This document shows positions 1 to 10,893 of a stretch of 64,000 nt of DNA, one piece after another. The first letter of the stretch is position 1; each line of letters opens with the position of its first letter. The notes beneath the pieces are model-generated. The model saw only the letters and a list, made by a program, of their open reading frames with translations. It was not told the DNA's origin and did no database searches. Both the position numbers and the translations under genes were made by a program. Source of the DNA: Ophioceras dolichostomum (Eukaryota; Ascomycota; Sordariomycetes; Magnaporthales; Ophioceraceae); contig PYST01000006.1 of assembly GCA_003049485.1 (NCBI GenBank), positions 219,512-283,511 of the forward strand, in the 5' to 3' direction.

Positions 1-142
1 AGCATCATCATAATCTACGATCATCAACAGTGACCTCTAGGACCCTGCTCTCTCTCTCTCTTCCAACCCTTAAGCTCATCCGTTCTCCGTGCTCTATTCG
101 CTAGGTCCAAATCCTCGATTCCCTGCTTAAACGTCATTCGCC

Positions 143-900
143 ATGGCGGAGGTGGCCTTTGCAAAGTCGTTCCTGTCAACACTAGACTCGAGGCCAACAA
201 AGCTTTCTGCCGACCATGTCGAGGACCCCAGGAGTTACCCAGCCCGCGCAGCCGTGAGTTTCCTCCCTACCTACCTCATCACCTCAGCTGTAACACCACC
301 CTTTGCTCCCTGGGAGCAATCAATCAATCAATCAATAAATCAATCGCATTAGCTAACCAGTCGTCCCTTTTCGCCACGTAGTACACCCTCCCGCGCATGC
401 CCAAGTCGATGCCCAAGCGCGCCAAAGCCACCACCAACCCGGGCCAGGAGCGCAGCCTGACGGTGGCTCTCAAGTCGCTGCGCAACCCGCCCCTCGACGT
501 CAAGCTCACGTCGCAGCCGCTGGGCACGTCGGTGCGGGACATCAAGACCGCGGCGGCCGAGCGCTCCGGGCTGCCCGTCGACAGGCTGCGGCTGCTGCAC
601 CGCAAGAAGCCCGTGGCGGACAGCAAGGTGCTGAGGGACCTCGTGGGCGAGGACTCCGCGGAGACGGTGGTGGAGTTCTCGGTTATGGTCATGGGCGGCG
701 CCGTCGCCTTGTCGTCTGGAGCCGCAGCCGCAGCCGCGGCCGCGGCCGCGACGGCGGAGGGGATCAGTGGTGCTGAGGCTGTTCAGAGCGAGGCCTTCTG
801 GACGGACCTGAGGGGATTCCTGCTGCAGCGGATACGCGACGAGAAGCAGGCGGACGAGCTGTTTGGGCTGTTTCGCAAGGCTTCGGAAGACAAATCATAA
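143..900 (+). CDS. get5: Get5/Mdy2-like ubiquitin-like protein (GET pathway)
   Basis: Two exons, 143-253 and 382-900, joined in phase 0 across a 128-nt intron (GTGAGT to GTAG, branch CTAAC near 353), give 209 aa. The N-terminal part (about residues 1-45, AFAKSFLSTLDSRPTKL) resembles the Get4-binding segment of fungal Get5. A ubiquitin-like fold follows at about residues 55-125 (LTVALKSL, PVDRLRLLHRKKPVADSKVL). After an Ala-rich linker comes a short C-terminal helix (WTDLRGFLLQRIRDEKQADELF) that matches the Get5 homodimerisation domain. In yeast, Get5 with Get4 bridges Sgt2 to Get3 and hands tail-anchored proteins to the ER insertion pathway in the cytosol. The order N-domain, UBL, C-terminal helix and the length fit Get5/Mdy2; a generic UBL protein is the alternative. 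Convergent with cofilin. Confidence 0.78.
317..346 (+). repeat. (AATC)n microsatellite in the get5 intron
   Basis: About six AATC units lie inside the single get5 intron, just upstream of its branch site. The tract does not touch coding sequence. Confidence 0.8.
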
Positions 901-1451
901 TTTCGCATTTATTTTTTCTTCTTTATTTTAGAACACTTTCCGTCGGACTTCTGTCATTCGGCCATAGCCATAGGATGGATCGTGGGGAAAGGAGGGTCTT
1001 TTTTTTTTTTTTTTCCGAACTCGGGGGTCTATGGAAAAGAACCAGGAAGGGTATGCCGGATCATAGCGGCGAGTGTTTTCGCCAGCCCCGTACGAACACA
1101 TGAGAAACAAAACAACGAAGCAGCCGCATAATTCCGTCCCGTGGTCTACATATCATGAGATACAGTTGCACCTGAACGAGTTCGCTTTAGCTGGAGATGT
1201 GGTTGCAGAGAAAGGGACAAGGTATAGTAGTAACCGGATTTCTTTTCTGTGGTTCCAACATCTTTGTTTCTGGCTTTGGTTTCCTCCCTTCTTTTCGCCG
1301 ACGCTCACCACCACCACTCTTCTCGTCGACTGCCCATTTGAACCCCTGACTAGGTACCTATACCTACACCGCATTCACAAATGAAAAAAAAGAGGACGAA
1401 GAAAGGAGAGGAAAAAAAAAAACAGAGCGCCCGGAAAAGAAACGCACAATC
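901..1451. other. Convergent 3' flanks of get5 and cofilin
   Basis: No gene seen. The stretch holds the 3' regions of two converging genes, including a T-tract near 1001-1014 and A-rich tracts near 1381-1430. Confidence 0.6.
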
Positions 1452-2581
1452 TCAGGACAGCAATCCACCCTTGTTGACCTTGCTCAGAACGCTCTCGTAT
1501 TCGAGATCGTCCGAGTCGTTGGCCTGCAGCTCGACCGCGACGCCGTTGAGGGAGCGCTTCAGGGCTTCCTTCGAGGAGGCGTACACCATCTTGGGCTATT
1601 GGGCAGAAAGGCAGAACAGGATCAGCATCAGCATCGGGCGTCAGGAATCTCGCACGCGTAGCACCACCGTTGGGCCCCGATAGGAACGCAAGGAAAGTAA
1701 AGAAGGCCACTCACCCTGATCTTGGCATCATCGGGCGACCAAGCAATGAAGGTGATCTTGTTTCTGTAATTCCACAAATAGCAGAGTCAGTCTCGCTGCC
1801 ATACATGGGCACAGAGAGGCCAGGATTTGGGCTTGGGCAGGACTTAGGGGGGTAAACCAAACACATACCGCTCGCCACCGTCGGCGATCGTGTACTGGAA
1901 GTCGTAGACGGCGTAGCGGGGAGCCTTGTCACCAGAGTCCTAAAGCGAGAATGAACATTCTTTACGTCAGTAACGCCTTGAAATACAGGGTGCACATGGC
2001 GAAGTTAACCGGGAAGCTGAGCGAGGGAAGCAGGTGCGTGTCGTACGGGCGTAGTTGACGCGGATGTGAGCTTCTCGCGGAAGACCTCCCAGTCCTGCTC
2101 ATCGGAAGCCTCCTCGGCGATGATCTCCTTGTTGTCCTCCGACAGCTTGAAGATGATGAACTTGTACTTCTTGCCCAGCTTGAGGTCGTTGTACTTCTGT
2201 ATGCAGTCTGCCGCGACCGTCGCTCTGGAGATCCGCCAAGGTAACAAAAGTCAGTCGCGTGCCCGTCTGTGGTCCTCGTCATCGTGGCCTCAGACGAGGA
2301 TTGAGGACTTCTTCTCCTCTCCGCGCGCCTGATCTCCTTCTCGATCATCGTGTTTTTTTGGTACTCTCCTTCCTGCGAGCGGTGAGGAGGAAGCTGTCAA
2401 GTGGCGGCAACGACAACGACGAAGACGATGATGAGGGGCAGCAGCGCTGGGGCGGAGAGGTCGATGTGGGGTTACAAAAGTTGGCAGCTGTTACTGACCC
2501 GGATTGAGACTGTGCAAAGCCCTATTAGCAGTCGAACGCGGACGAAATAAAGGAATCTTCTTGGGAACCTGAGCTTACCAT
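1452..2581 (-). CDS. cof1: Cofilin / ADF-family actin-depolymerising factor
   Basis: Six exons on the minus strand (2579-2581, 2499-2509, 2047-2224, 1869-1939, 1715-1763, 1452-1595) sum to 456 nt, 151 aa. Exon 1 is the ATG alone (donor GTAAGC), exon 2 is an 11-nt microexon, and together they restore the family N-terminus MSQSGATV. The ADF core is clear: YNDLKLGKKYKFIIFKL, EEASDEQDWEVFREKL, RYAVYDFQY, RNKITFIAWSPDDAKI, KMVYASSKEALKRSL. These include the long-helix actin-binding surface (KMVYASSKEALK). The protein severs and depolymerises actin filaments at cortical patches and in cytokinesis. The 151-aa length is normal for fungal cofilin. The donor at 2046 (GTACGA) is the least canonical junction but keeps the frame. 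Identification is certain; exon 3/4 junction nearly so. Confidence 0.95.
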
Positions 2582-3828
2582 TGTGATCTAGCTTGTGTGT
2601 CGCGCAACAATTCTTCGTGTCTGGGTTTGGGGTTAGGGGATTAGACTGGAACAAAAAAAAAGCTTTTGTCAGCGCATTAGGGAAAGGATGAGGTCTGCGC
2701 AAATATGGCGGTGGTTGGGGAAGTCAAGACGAGAAGGGAGACTAGGCGGAGACAGGGCAGAAGGGCGGCAGCAGGGACACAGATAGCGAACGACGGGCGG
2801 ACGGGGCAGGCTCATGGAGAGGGACTCGACGGGGCACTGCACAGGAAAACAGGAGAGAGAAGGGGAGGAGGGGGGAGGGGAGACTGTTCATACCGACTGG
2901 GTAGATGGTTTCTGGATGCGCTTTTAGGGGAGCTGCTGAAAAAAAAAGTCTTTCTGCAAGCCTCGCAAGTTCGTCGGTGAGGCTAGTTGAAGAAAAAGGA
3001 TGGAGGGGAGGGAGGAAGAAGAGAGTAAATCAAAGGGAACTGTCCAGCTGTGCTTTGTTTGTTTTCTGGTGGTTCTGGTGGTGGGCTGTGGGTTGCTTTT
3101 GGTGGGGTGAATGAGGGGGGAGGAACTTGCGGCCTGTTTTTGTCCTGGAGACGTCGGGGTTGGCTGTGAGACTCGGTCACATTTCCGACAAAACCGTCAC
3201 TCTATTGGCAGCTTGCCGACATCACTTTTACACAACAGCAGGGCTAGCACGCGACGCAATCACTCGCCTCATTGAGGTTGGCCTCCAAGGTATTTCATCT
3301 GCTGCCTATGGAATCATCAGGCAGACAAAAGACAATCGAATTATGCGAGACGGCTTGACACGGCCTCGTCCCTACCGAGACACGCTCAGCCAGCACGACA
3401 CGTCATCTCACACTTGGGGTTTAGATGCTGGTGATTCGAGGGCAAACTCAAGAGGTATCTTTTGAAACTTCTTTTTGATCTATGGAGGCCTGGAGGAGTA
3501 TGATACAAAGCTCGAGGAAGGGGGAATATGAAAAGAAAGGGGCAGAAAGGAGGAGAGGAGAGTGAGAGATTAATTTTAGTGTGTCCCTGGCCGACATGGC
3601 CAAATGCTCAGAAAATCCCCATCCCGTCAACTCAGAACACCGATGCCCCCCAAAATGTACATTTGTTCACGTCAACCTAGTCCGGAAGGTGACGGCGTTG
3701 ATACAAAAGAAAAAAGAACAGATCAGAAGAGAAGGGGGACAGATCACCTGCGTTTTCTGCAATCAGTGACACTAAAGACCCCATCACCAGGTACACCCTG
3801 TGAGTGTTCCCTGCGAGTGCTCATCAGC
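2582..3828. other. Intergenic: cofilin promoter and Hsp60 3' flank
   Basis: 1.25 kb between two minus-strand genes. I see purine-rich strings (2700-3100) but no open frame with recognisable similarity. It should contain the cofilin promoter and 5' UTR and the Hsp60 3' UTR. Confidence 0.5.
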
Positions 3829-5783
3829 TTACATCATGCCTCCCATGCCTCCCATGCCGCCCATTCCGCCCATGCCACCACCCATCGGGGGCGCCTTATC
3901 CTCGGGAGCCTCCACGATGGCCACCTCGGTGGTGCCAAGCAGCGAGGCAACACCGCTAGCGTCGACCAGGCCCGTGCGGACAACCTTCAGGGGGTCGACA
4001 ATACCAGCCTCGATCATGTCGACGTACTCGCCCTTGGCGCTGTCGTAGCCCTTGTGGAAATCGGCACCGTACTCATCCATAAGCTTGCCGACGACAACGG
4101 AGCCCTCCAGGCCCGCGTTCTCGACGATCGTCCGGGCGGGCCTAGTGATGGCGTTCTTGATGATGCTGACGCCCAGTTGCTGGTCGAAGTTGGCCGGCTT
4201 GACGCTGCCCAGAGCCTGGCTAGCGGCCTTGATCAGGGCAGTGCCACCACCAGGCAGGATGCCCTCCTCCACGGCCGCACGAGTCGCGTTGAGCGCATCC
4301 ACGAACCGGTCCTTCTTCTCGCCAACCTCAACCTCAGAGGAGCCACCGACCTTGATGACGGCCACACCACCCGACAGCTTGGCCAAGCGCTCCTGCAGCT
4401 TCTCCTTCTCGTACTCCGAGGTGGAGGGGTCGGCCATGACACCGCGGATCTGCTCACAGCGCTGCGCAATGGAGTCCTTGCTGCCGTCACCGTTCAGGAT
4501 GATGGTGTCCTCCTTGGTGATGGTGATGGATCCGGTCGAGCCCAGCAGGTCGACGGTAGCCTTCTCCAGCTTGACGTCGAGTTCGTCCGTGAAGACGGTG
4601 CCGTTGGTCAGGACGGCGATGTCACCAAGGATCGACTTGCGGTTGTCACCGAAGCCAGGCGCCTTGACGGCGGCGACCTGGAGCTGGCCACGGAGCTTGT
4701 TCAGGATGCACACGGCCAAAGCCTCGCCCTCGATATCCTCGGCAACGATAACCAGTGGCCTGCGGAGCTGAGTGGAGATCTCAAGAGCGGGGATGATGTC
4801 CTGAACGGCCGAGATCTTCTTCTCCGACAGCAGGAGCAGTGGCTTCTCGAATTCCACTTTCTGCGCCTTGGCATCCGTAATGAAGTAGGGTGAAACAAAG
4901 CCGCGGTCGAAGCGCATGCCTTCCGTCACCTCGAGCTCATCATTCATCGTCTTGCCCTCCTTAACCGTGATGACGCCCTCCTTGCCGACCTTCTCCATCG
5001 CGTTGGCGATCATCTTGCCAACATGTACGTCGCCGTTGGCGCTGATGGTTGCGACCTGAGCCACCTCTTCAGCGCTAGTGATGTCGCGCTTGTGCTTGTG
5101 CAGAAATTCAATAACAGCCTCGACAGCGGCCTGGATTCCGCGCCTCAGGTCCATCGGGTTGCATCCAGCCGCCACGTTCTTGACAGTCTCGGAGAAAATC
5201 GCCCGCGCCAGCACCGTGGCTGTCGTTGTGCCGTCACCGGCGACCTCGTTCGTCTTCGACGCGACGTCTTGGAGGAGCTTGGCGCCCAAGTTCTCGAACT
5301 TGTCCTTCAGGGTTATGGCCTTCGCGACAGTGACACCATCTGTAGGAGGCGCAGTGTTAGCCATGGTGTACGTAGATCAGCGAGGAGCAAGGTAGACGGA
5401 GAGTCCCAAGGGAACTTGTTGAACTCTTGTGACAAAAGCATGCATACCTTTTGTGATCTTGGGGGAGCCATAGCTGGACTCGATCAAAACATTGCGGCCC
5501 TTGGGACCCAATGTAGTAGCAACCGCCTTCGCAAGGGTATCGACACCGGCCAGGAGAGCCGCCCGGCCCTCGACGCCAAACTTCAGCTCCTAAAGAGAAA
5601 ATTGAGAGACCGTCAGTGTCCATGGCCTGCCAATGTGCCCGCGCGAAGCTTATAGATAGCGAGTAAACTCACCTTGTGCGCAAAACGAAGCTGCTGGGAC
5701 AGACCCGTGCCGGGCCGGAACTTGTTGGCAGCTGCCGAGGAGAGGACCGAAGCCCGCGCCCTGCTAGTCAACGCACGCTGCAT
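3829..5783 (-). CDS. hsp60: Mitochondrial chaperonin Hsp60
   Basis: Three exons (5673-5783, 5448-5589, 3829-5339) total 1764 nt, 587 aa. Exon 1 is an Arg/Ser/Ala-rich mitochondrial presequence (MQRALTSRARASVLSSAAA). GroEL-family hallmarks follow: VATTLGPKGRNVLIE, DGVTVAKAITLKDKFEN, AGDGTTTATVLARAI (ATP site with catalytic Asp), EEGILPGGGTALIKA, and the C-terminal GGM repeat tail ending MM. The protein forms the matrix chaperonin ring that folds imported proteins with Hsp10. Both introns fall near the N-terminus (GTGAGT to CTTTAG; GTATGC to CTACAG). Length fits fungal Hsp60. Start chosen because it precedes the only presequence-like exon. The strong codon bias leaves a long spurious frame on the opposite strand. 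Confidence 0.98.
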
Positions 5784-6246
5784 CTTGTGAGGCTTTGAGA
5801 TAATACAAGGAGGAGAGAAGGAAAGTAAAACGAGCTGGCTAGCAGATTAAATGTTCAAGGCGTTGACCGCTGGAGTGCGAGAGCAATCTGGGATAAGAAG
5901 GAAGATGGGAGAGGGATTGATGATGGGACAACAGGTGAAAAAAAAGTCCGCGGAGCTTCACCATCAGAAAAAAAAATATCATCGGCTTTGGTCATCCCCA
6001 GAGCCGAGCCGAAAAACGGGGACCAGGTTAGTCCTAATACGGCTAGCTCCAATACGGCCAAACTTCTCCCAGCTTCTGTGGGGACTTAATTGGCGAGTGG
6101 AATCGCTTGCATTTCTCTCGCTTTCACCACTTCGCCGAAATTTCCATGTTGTTCGGGTGACCGAATACGTTGGAAGAGCAGTTCTTTCGTTTCAATACTC
6201 TTCAATGCCCAAGTAGGCATCTAGCTGAACAATCTAATAACTTAAA
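5784..6246. other. Hsp60 promoter region
   Basis: No gene. Sequence upstream of the Hsp60 start and downstream of the dehydrogenase stop. Confidence 0.6.
6131..6145. promoter_or_regulatory. Possible imperfect heat-shock element
   Basis: TTCgccGAAatTTCc lies about 350 bp upstream of the Hsp60 start. It has three alternating TTC/GAA units as in HSF1-binding elements, but the first spacing is 3 nt rather than 2, so this is only suggestive. Confidence 0.3.
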
Positions 6247-7559
6247 TCAAATTTCCAATGGAGCAAGCATCCCCTTTGCCTGCAACTCCTGCTCGGTCCA
6301 GGCCCACAGCTTGGCGGCGAGCTCTCCATCCTGTGCGAGCTTGCTCGGGTTGCCGACCTTGGCGTACGGCACGATGTAAGCCCCCGACTTGCCCCTGTCG
6401 AACTCTGGGCTTGCGACTGCAAAGATGGACGACCACGCACCCTTTGCCTGCTCGTCCAGGACACCAAGGCAGCGCATGATGCGCGTCATGGCTCTGAGCA
6501 CTCCCGGAGAGGCGCCCATGCCCGTGACCTGCTTGTTGAGGTTCCTGTCCCGACGCCGGGCTGTTAGCATGGAAGGCAGGCAGGTGTCGCTCAAAGGGAC
6601 GCAGCAGCAGGTTCACCCTGGAACTCACGTGTCGATGTGGCCCGGATGCACCGAGGCCACCCACAGCTCACCAGCTCCACGCTGAGGCCGTCCTCCGGGG
6701 CCGAATCGCTCGTTGAGCTGATTTGCGTGTAGGATGTTTGCGAGCTTGGACTGTCCGTACCGGACCATGGCACCCTCCGACTCGAGAGACATATCGCCGA
6801 ACCGGATGCCCTCCTTTGGTGCGAATCGGCTGTGTCCATCGGACGTGACGTTGACGATGCGGACATTCCCTGGCCCGTCGCCCGCCTTCGCCGTCGTGGT
6901 CAGCAACGGCAGCAGGTGGTACGTCAGTAGCCAGTGAGCGAGGTAGTTGGTCTGCAAGCTGTTAGACAGTCATACTTTTGTCTCGTGAGAAAAAGGGGTC
7001 AGGGGTGATGATCGACTTGGGGGAGAAATCAAACTTGCTTACCTGGAACTGGGACTCATATCCGTCCGGTGTAAGCTCGAACGTCACACCCATGATGCCA
7101 GCGTTGTTCACCAGTCCGTGTAGGACGGACTCTTTTCTATTTGATGTCACAAGGTTTGTGAGTTGTCACTCTGTGCATCAGGATCAGTTGCTTTCGACAG
7201 ACACTCACCCACGAAGTTCCTTGGCTGCGGCGACGACGGAGTTGAGTCGTGAGTGGTCGATGTGAAAGAACTCGATGTCGGCGTCAGGGAACTCGTTCTT
7301 GATGTCGGCGATGGACAACTGCGCCTTGGACTCGGACCTGGCTCCCATGTACACCTTTGCTCCGTGGCCCGCAAGTCCTGCCACTGTTGCTTTCCCGCTA
7401 CAGACAGGAGGAATGTGCATTAGCCGGGCGAACGATTCGATGAACTCGGGTAAGGACAAAAGAGACCTCGACGCACCATCCCGCATTGCCGCCTGTAACC
7501 AGGAAGACTTTGCCCTTCAATGAGGGCAGCGAGTCCAGGTTGAACTCAGATGATGGCAT
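6247..7559 (-). CDS. Short-chain dehydrogenase/reductase (SDR)
   Basis: Five exons (7477-7559, 7209-7397, 7043-7136, 6629-6951, 6247-6544) total 987 nt, 328 aa, all with consistent phases and GT-AG ends. A Rossmann NAD(P)-binding motif sits at about residues 21-31 (VTGGNAGCGKA), followed by the NNAG motif (LVNNAGIMG) and the catalytic YxxxK at about 187-191 (YGQSK). The Cys in the glycine-rich loop sits where Ile or Leu is usual, and is created across an exon junction. This is the architecture of retinol-dehydrogenase/WW-oxidoreductase-like fungal SDRs; the substrate cannot be told. No signal peptide. It is transcribed divergently from a Zn2Cys6 regulator, which suggests but does not prove co-regulation. 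Confidence 0.88.
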
Positions 7560-8284
7560 GTTTCTTCAGAGGACAGCTTGCGCCAGTCTTCGAGAGAGCG
7601 GAAAGAGCGATGATAGCATGATCGTGCGCTGCCATTATCAACGAATGCCTCGCCCTCCCAGCATGCTGGTACATATACCTATCCTCGACCACTTATGCTC
7701 CATCCTGATAGGCCGATCCGGCCGTGAGCCCGGTACCCAGGGACACCAAGGAACTAGGTTAGCTTCCGCTAAGCTTCCGCTTAGCTTCCATTTAGCCTCC
7801 GCTTGGTGGTCCGCATGTGTCCGCATGAGTCCGCATTTCTCCGCATGGCGCTTACACACCCTAATGAGCCCCGGATTGGACGACCGCTCGCCTCCCGCAG
7901 AATCCCCGCATTTCGACCCCTAAAGTCGTGACCGTAGAAAAGGGGCCGGCCCTGGCTCGGACTCCTCTGATTCTTTGCTTGCACATTTTCCGCTGATGTA
8001 CTCTATCCCATGTTGACCTGGTCTTGAGGCATGGGGAGAGGTACCGCTCGCCGGTTGCCTGCTGCAAGGTAAGATTTCTGTTCGTTGCGCCGATCAGTGT
8101 CGTCGTCAGCGCCGAGCGTTAGTTATTCGTCTGCCTGCCCCAAAACGCAAGTCGACAGTCGCCTCAGAGAAGCAGCTCCTATCCGCAACGGTCAGCCAAT
8201 GCAAGTTCTGCCCATCTACTCCAACCATCTCAAACTGACTAAGGATAAAGAAACCAGGGTAAACGCTAAGGGAGCGGGCGTACA
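7560..8284. promoter_or_regulatory. Divergent promoter between SDR and Zn2Cys6 regulator
   Basis: 725 bp shared upstream region. It contains the phased CCG-triplet array described separately. No coding sequence recognised. Confidence 0.6.
7757..7850. repeat. Helically phased CCG (CGG) triplet array
   Basis: Imperfect 10-11-bp direct repeats of two kinds: TTAGCTTCCGC-like units, then TCCGCATG-like units. CCG triplets start at 7766, 7777, 7799, 7811, 7821, 7831 and 7841, with a CCA at 7788, so they recur about once per helical turn. CGG is the half-site bound by Zn2Cys6 proteins, one of which is encoded next door. Confidence 0.7.
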
Positions 8285-10366
8285 ATGTCCGATTCCAGCC
8301 AGGCAGACAACTTAGCGCGACAGGCCTGTGCGACCTGCCGCCGCCAGAAGCGACGATGCTCCCGCGATTTGCCGTCTTGCCACCTCTGTGTGAAAAATAG
8401 GAGGCCATGCGAATACCCTAGTGAGGTTGAGGCTCTTGGTGATGTCTCCACGACCGCCGCTAGTTCCGAATTGCAGGTCAGTCGGCTCCTAGCACCCTTG
8501 ACATAGAATCATGTGGACTGCTTCTCGTTAAGGCGTCTCCCATCACAGCTCCCTGCCAGGAATTCCCTCGTCAATCTTTTCTTCCTAGACTCATACATGT
8601 TTGAGCGGAGGAAAGCTTCCGTCTCAAACCGCCAGGTCAGGCTACCAAAAGAGTTTCTGGACCTGATCGATGACAACCCCGACCTCCACGACGATCTCAA
8701 CTTATTCTTCGCCTCGATCCACCCATTCTTTCCAATAGGTTAGCGGACTAAAATGGCCACTCCTGTCCTTCGTCTGACATCGCTCGTTCAGTCTTCCACC
8801 TTGAGTCCGCGGCCATCTGCCCAGGTCTGACAGATTTTCTATGTCATCAGTGTCCAAGTTAAGGCTATATCACCAGGAGTTGGTATCCGTGGCGACTCGG
8901 CCTCTCAGACCGGACACACAACTTCTTCTTATAGTCACCAGGCTTGTCTGCACCAACCTAGAGGATGGCGATGAGTCGGCGGCTTTGTACTGGAAGGCGA
9001 AGCGTTGCTTCGCTTTCCTGGAAACTAGCGGCATCGTCTCTATTCGTATGCTGCAGGCAGCTCTCCTGCTTGCCCACCACGAAATCTCAAACGCACTATA
9101 TCCATCGGCCTTTACAACCGTGGCCGTTTGCGCCAGGCTAGGCCATGCGATGGGTATCCATGATGTCCGAGGTTCACCACAGCTGCTGCCATCCACACGT
9201 AGGTACCTCCTTCATTTTCTTCCTCTCTCGGGTGTAGCGGAGGAGTATCGCATAGGTTTGACGTGTGGCTGACGTTGTGTTCCACCAAAGACTCCCTCAC
9301 CGAGCATGAAGAGGCCCGACGGACATGGTGGGCAGTCATAGTGCTCGATAGGTACGCATCTCCTGCAACTGGGGCGAAGTGTGGACTTTTACTGAAATAG
9401 GAGCCAATGCCCTATAGATATGTCAACATCGGCCTGAGTGGCCGGCCGCTCATCTGCGCCGACGCCAAGCCAGACGATCTCCTCCCAATGGACGAAGGAT
9501 CATGGGAGTCAGGGGTAAGCCGCCCCTTGATCTCGCACTTCGCAGCCACGACATAACACAGCCAGCAACTTGTATTGCGACCTAAAACGCCACGAATGCC
9601 TTAGGAGCCCTCCATCCGCCCCTCGCTCGCCGTGTCAGCTGAGGTGGCTGTCTCTGCCTGTCCCTTTGCACGAACATGCCAGGCAGCCCATCTGCTCTCG
9701 CGAGTCCTGCAGCACACGAATGAGCGCCCTGCAGACTACGCCAGATACTATCAGGAGGGACTCCTACTAGCCCGGGTGGTGACAGCCTTTGGGTGGGCGA
9801 TGGCACACGAGGTAGGCAAAGTGGTCGAGTCTCAGTCAGCTCCACTGCTCCCGGGCCTCGGACTGGCTTACAGCGCGCAGCTGGCACTCTTCGACACCCA
9901 CTCATGTGCCGAGGCCGATCACCCGGGCGGCACCGGCCTCCCGTCCCAGCTAGAGATGCAGGTAGCAGCCATACAGGGCCTCAAGACTGTCTGTCTCGCC
10001 GTCGCGGATCTTGCCCGTCGCGTCAGCCGCCTGCTGAGCGCCGGGGGGGACATTCGCGCCGTCAGCCCGCTGTTGAGCGATTGCCTCTACCAGGCTGCGA
10101 AGTACCACTCATGGTACTTCCGCGAGAACGGCCGCCAAGGCGTGCTCGACAGGCTTGTTACCATCAAGGGCGCCCTTGGTGCCATGGGCCAGACTTGGCC
10201 GCTTGCCAGTGGGTTTCAGCCTCTGATCCTTTCCGTTATACTCGCAGAATGGTTTCGCATGTGCGGTACTGCGTGCGAAAGATACGTTTCAGAGCAGGAA
10301 ACTGACTCTTTCTTGGATGAGTACCTGGAGATTTTAGACGGACATGACCTGAGGCCTTCAGAGTAG
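8285..10366 (+). CDS. Zn2Cys6 transcription factor with fungal TF middle-homology region
   Basis: Six exons (8285-8476, 8549-8738, 8851-9198, 9291-9351, 9418-9514, 9605-10366) total 1650 nt, 549 aa. The zinc cluster is C15-x2-C18-x6-C25-x6-C32-x2-C35-x6-C42, preceded by a short N-terminus and followed by basic residues. The downstream part has the fungal-specific transcription factor signature: LFFLDSYMFERR, HPFFPIVSK, QLLLIVTRL, EEARRTWWAVIVLDRYVNIGLSGRP. Such proteins bind CGG triplets as monomers or dimers. Exon joins were chosen because they restore family-like text at each junction; the first intron (8477-8548) is the least certain. No target can be assigned. Divergent from the SDR gene, so local or autoregulation is plausible. 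Confidence 0.85.
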
Positions 10367-10893
10367 TTGTTCCACTCTCAGGGATCGCTTCGCGGTTGTC
10401 ACCTAGCCCGAAATCCCTTCAATTCGAGGCGAGAAAAGTGTGGGCTGTGCAACTACTAGCATGTCTCCCGCTCTGCATATAACATATACCTATCTATTCC
10501 TGAATGGTGACCTTATTAACCAACTTCAACATGGAAACAACGTTCGATCCCAGTGAGGGCTGGGGGACCACGGAAACAAAAAATAGCTGACGGCTCTGGC
10601 CAACATCTGATAGATATTAAGGAAATGCTTGTAAGGCAACATCAGCGGGCTTCATGGCCACTTGTTGCATCCGCCGGCGCTCTCAGTGATCTCTCTGGAA
10701 CTAATGAGCACCATTTTTCCACTGTATTCTCTACTCTGATAGATCGAGGACAATCAAAATACTATCCTCCAATTATCCCTTAACCTCCTTCGTCACTATG
10801 CCACTCCTAATTCCGAGACCAGTGCCAGTCGTGGCAGATCGATGAAAGGCCTTCGATGTGAATAACCGCTGGGGCTTGGAACGTAGGATCCTC
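10367..10893. other. Convergent 3' flanks
   Basis: No gene seen between the Zn2Cys6 gene and the minus-strand coiled-coil gene. Confidence 0.5.

Noticed and set aside
3604..4893. Long open frame of 429 codons on the plus strand opposite hsp60
   Set aside because: It mirrors a strongly codon-biased gene; its translation has no family motif and the Hsp60 assignment is certain.
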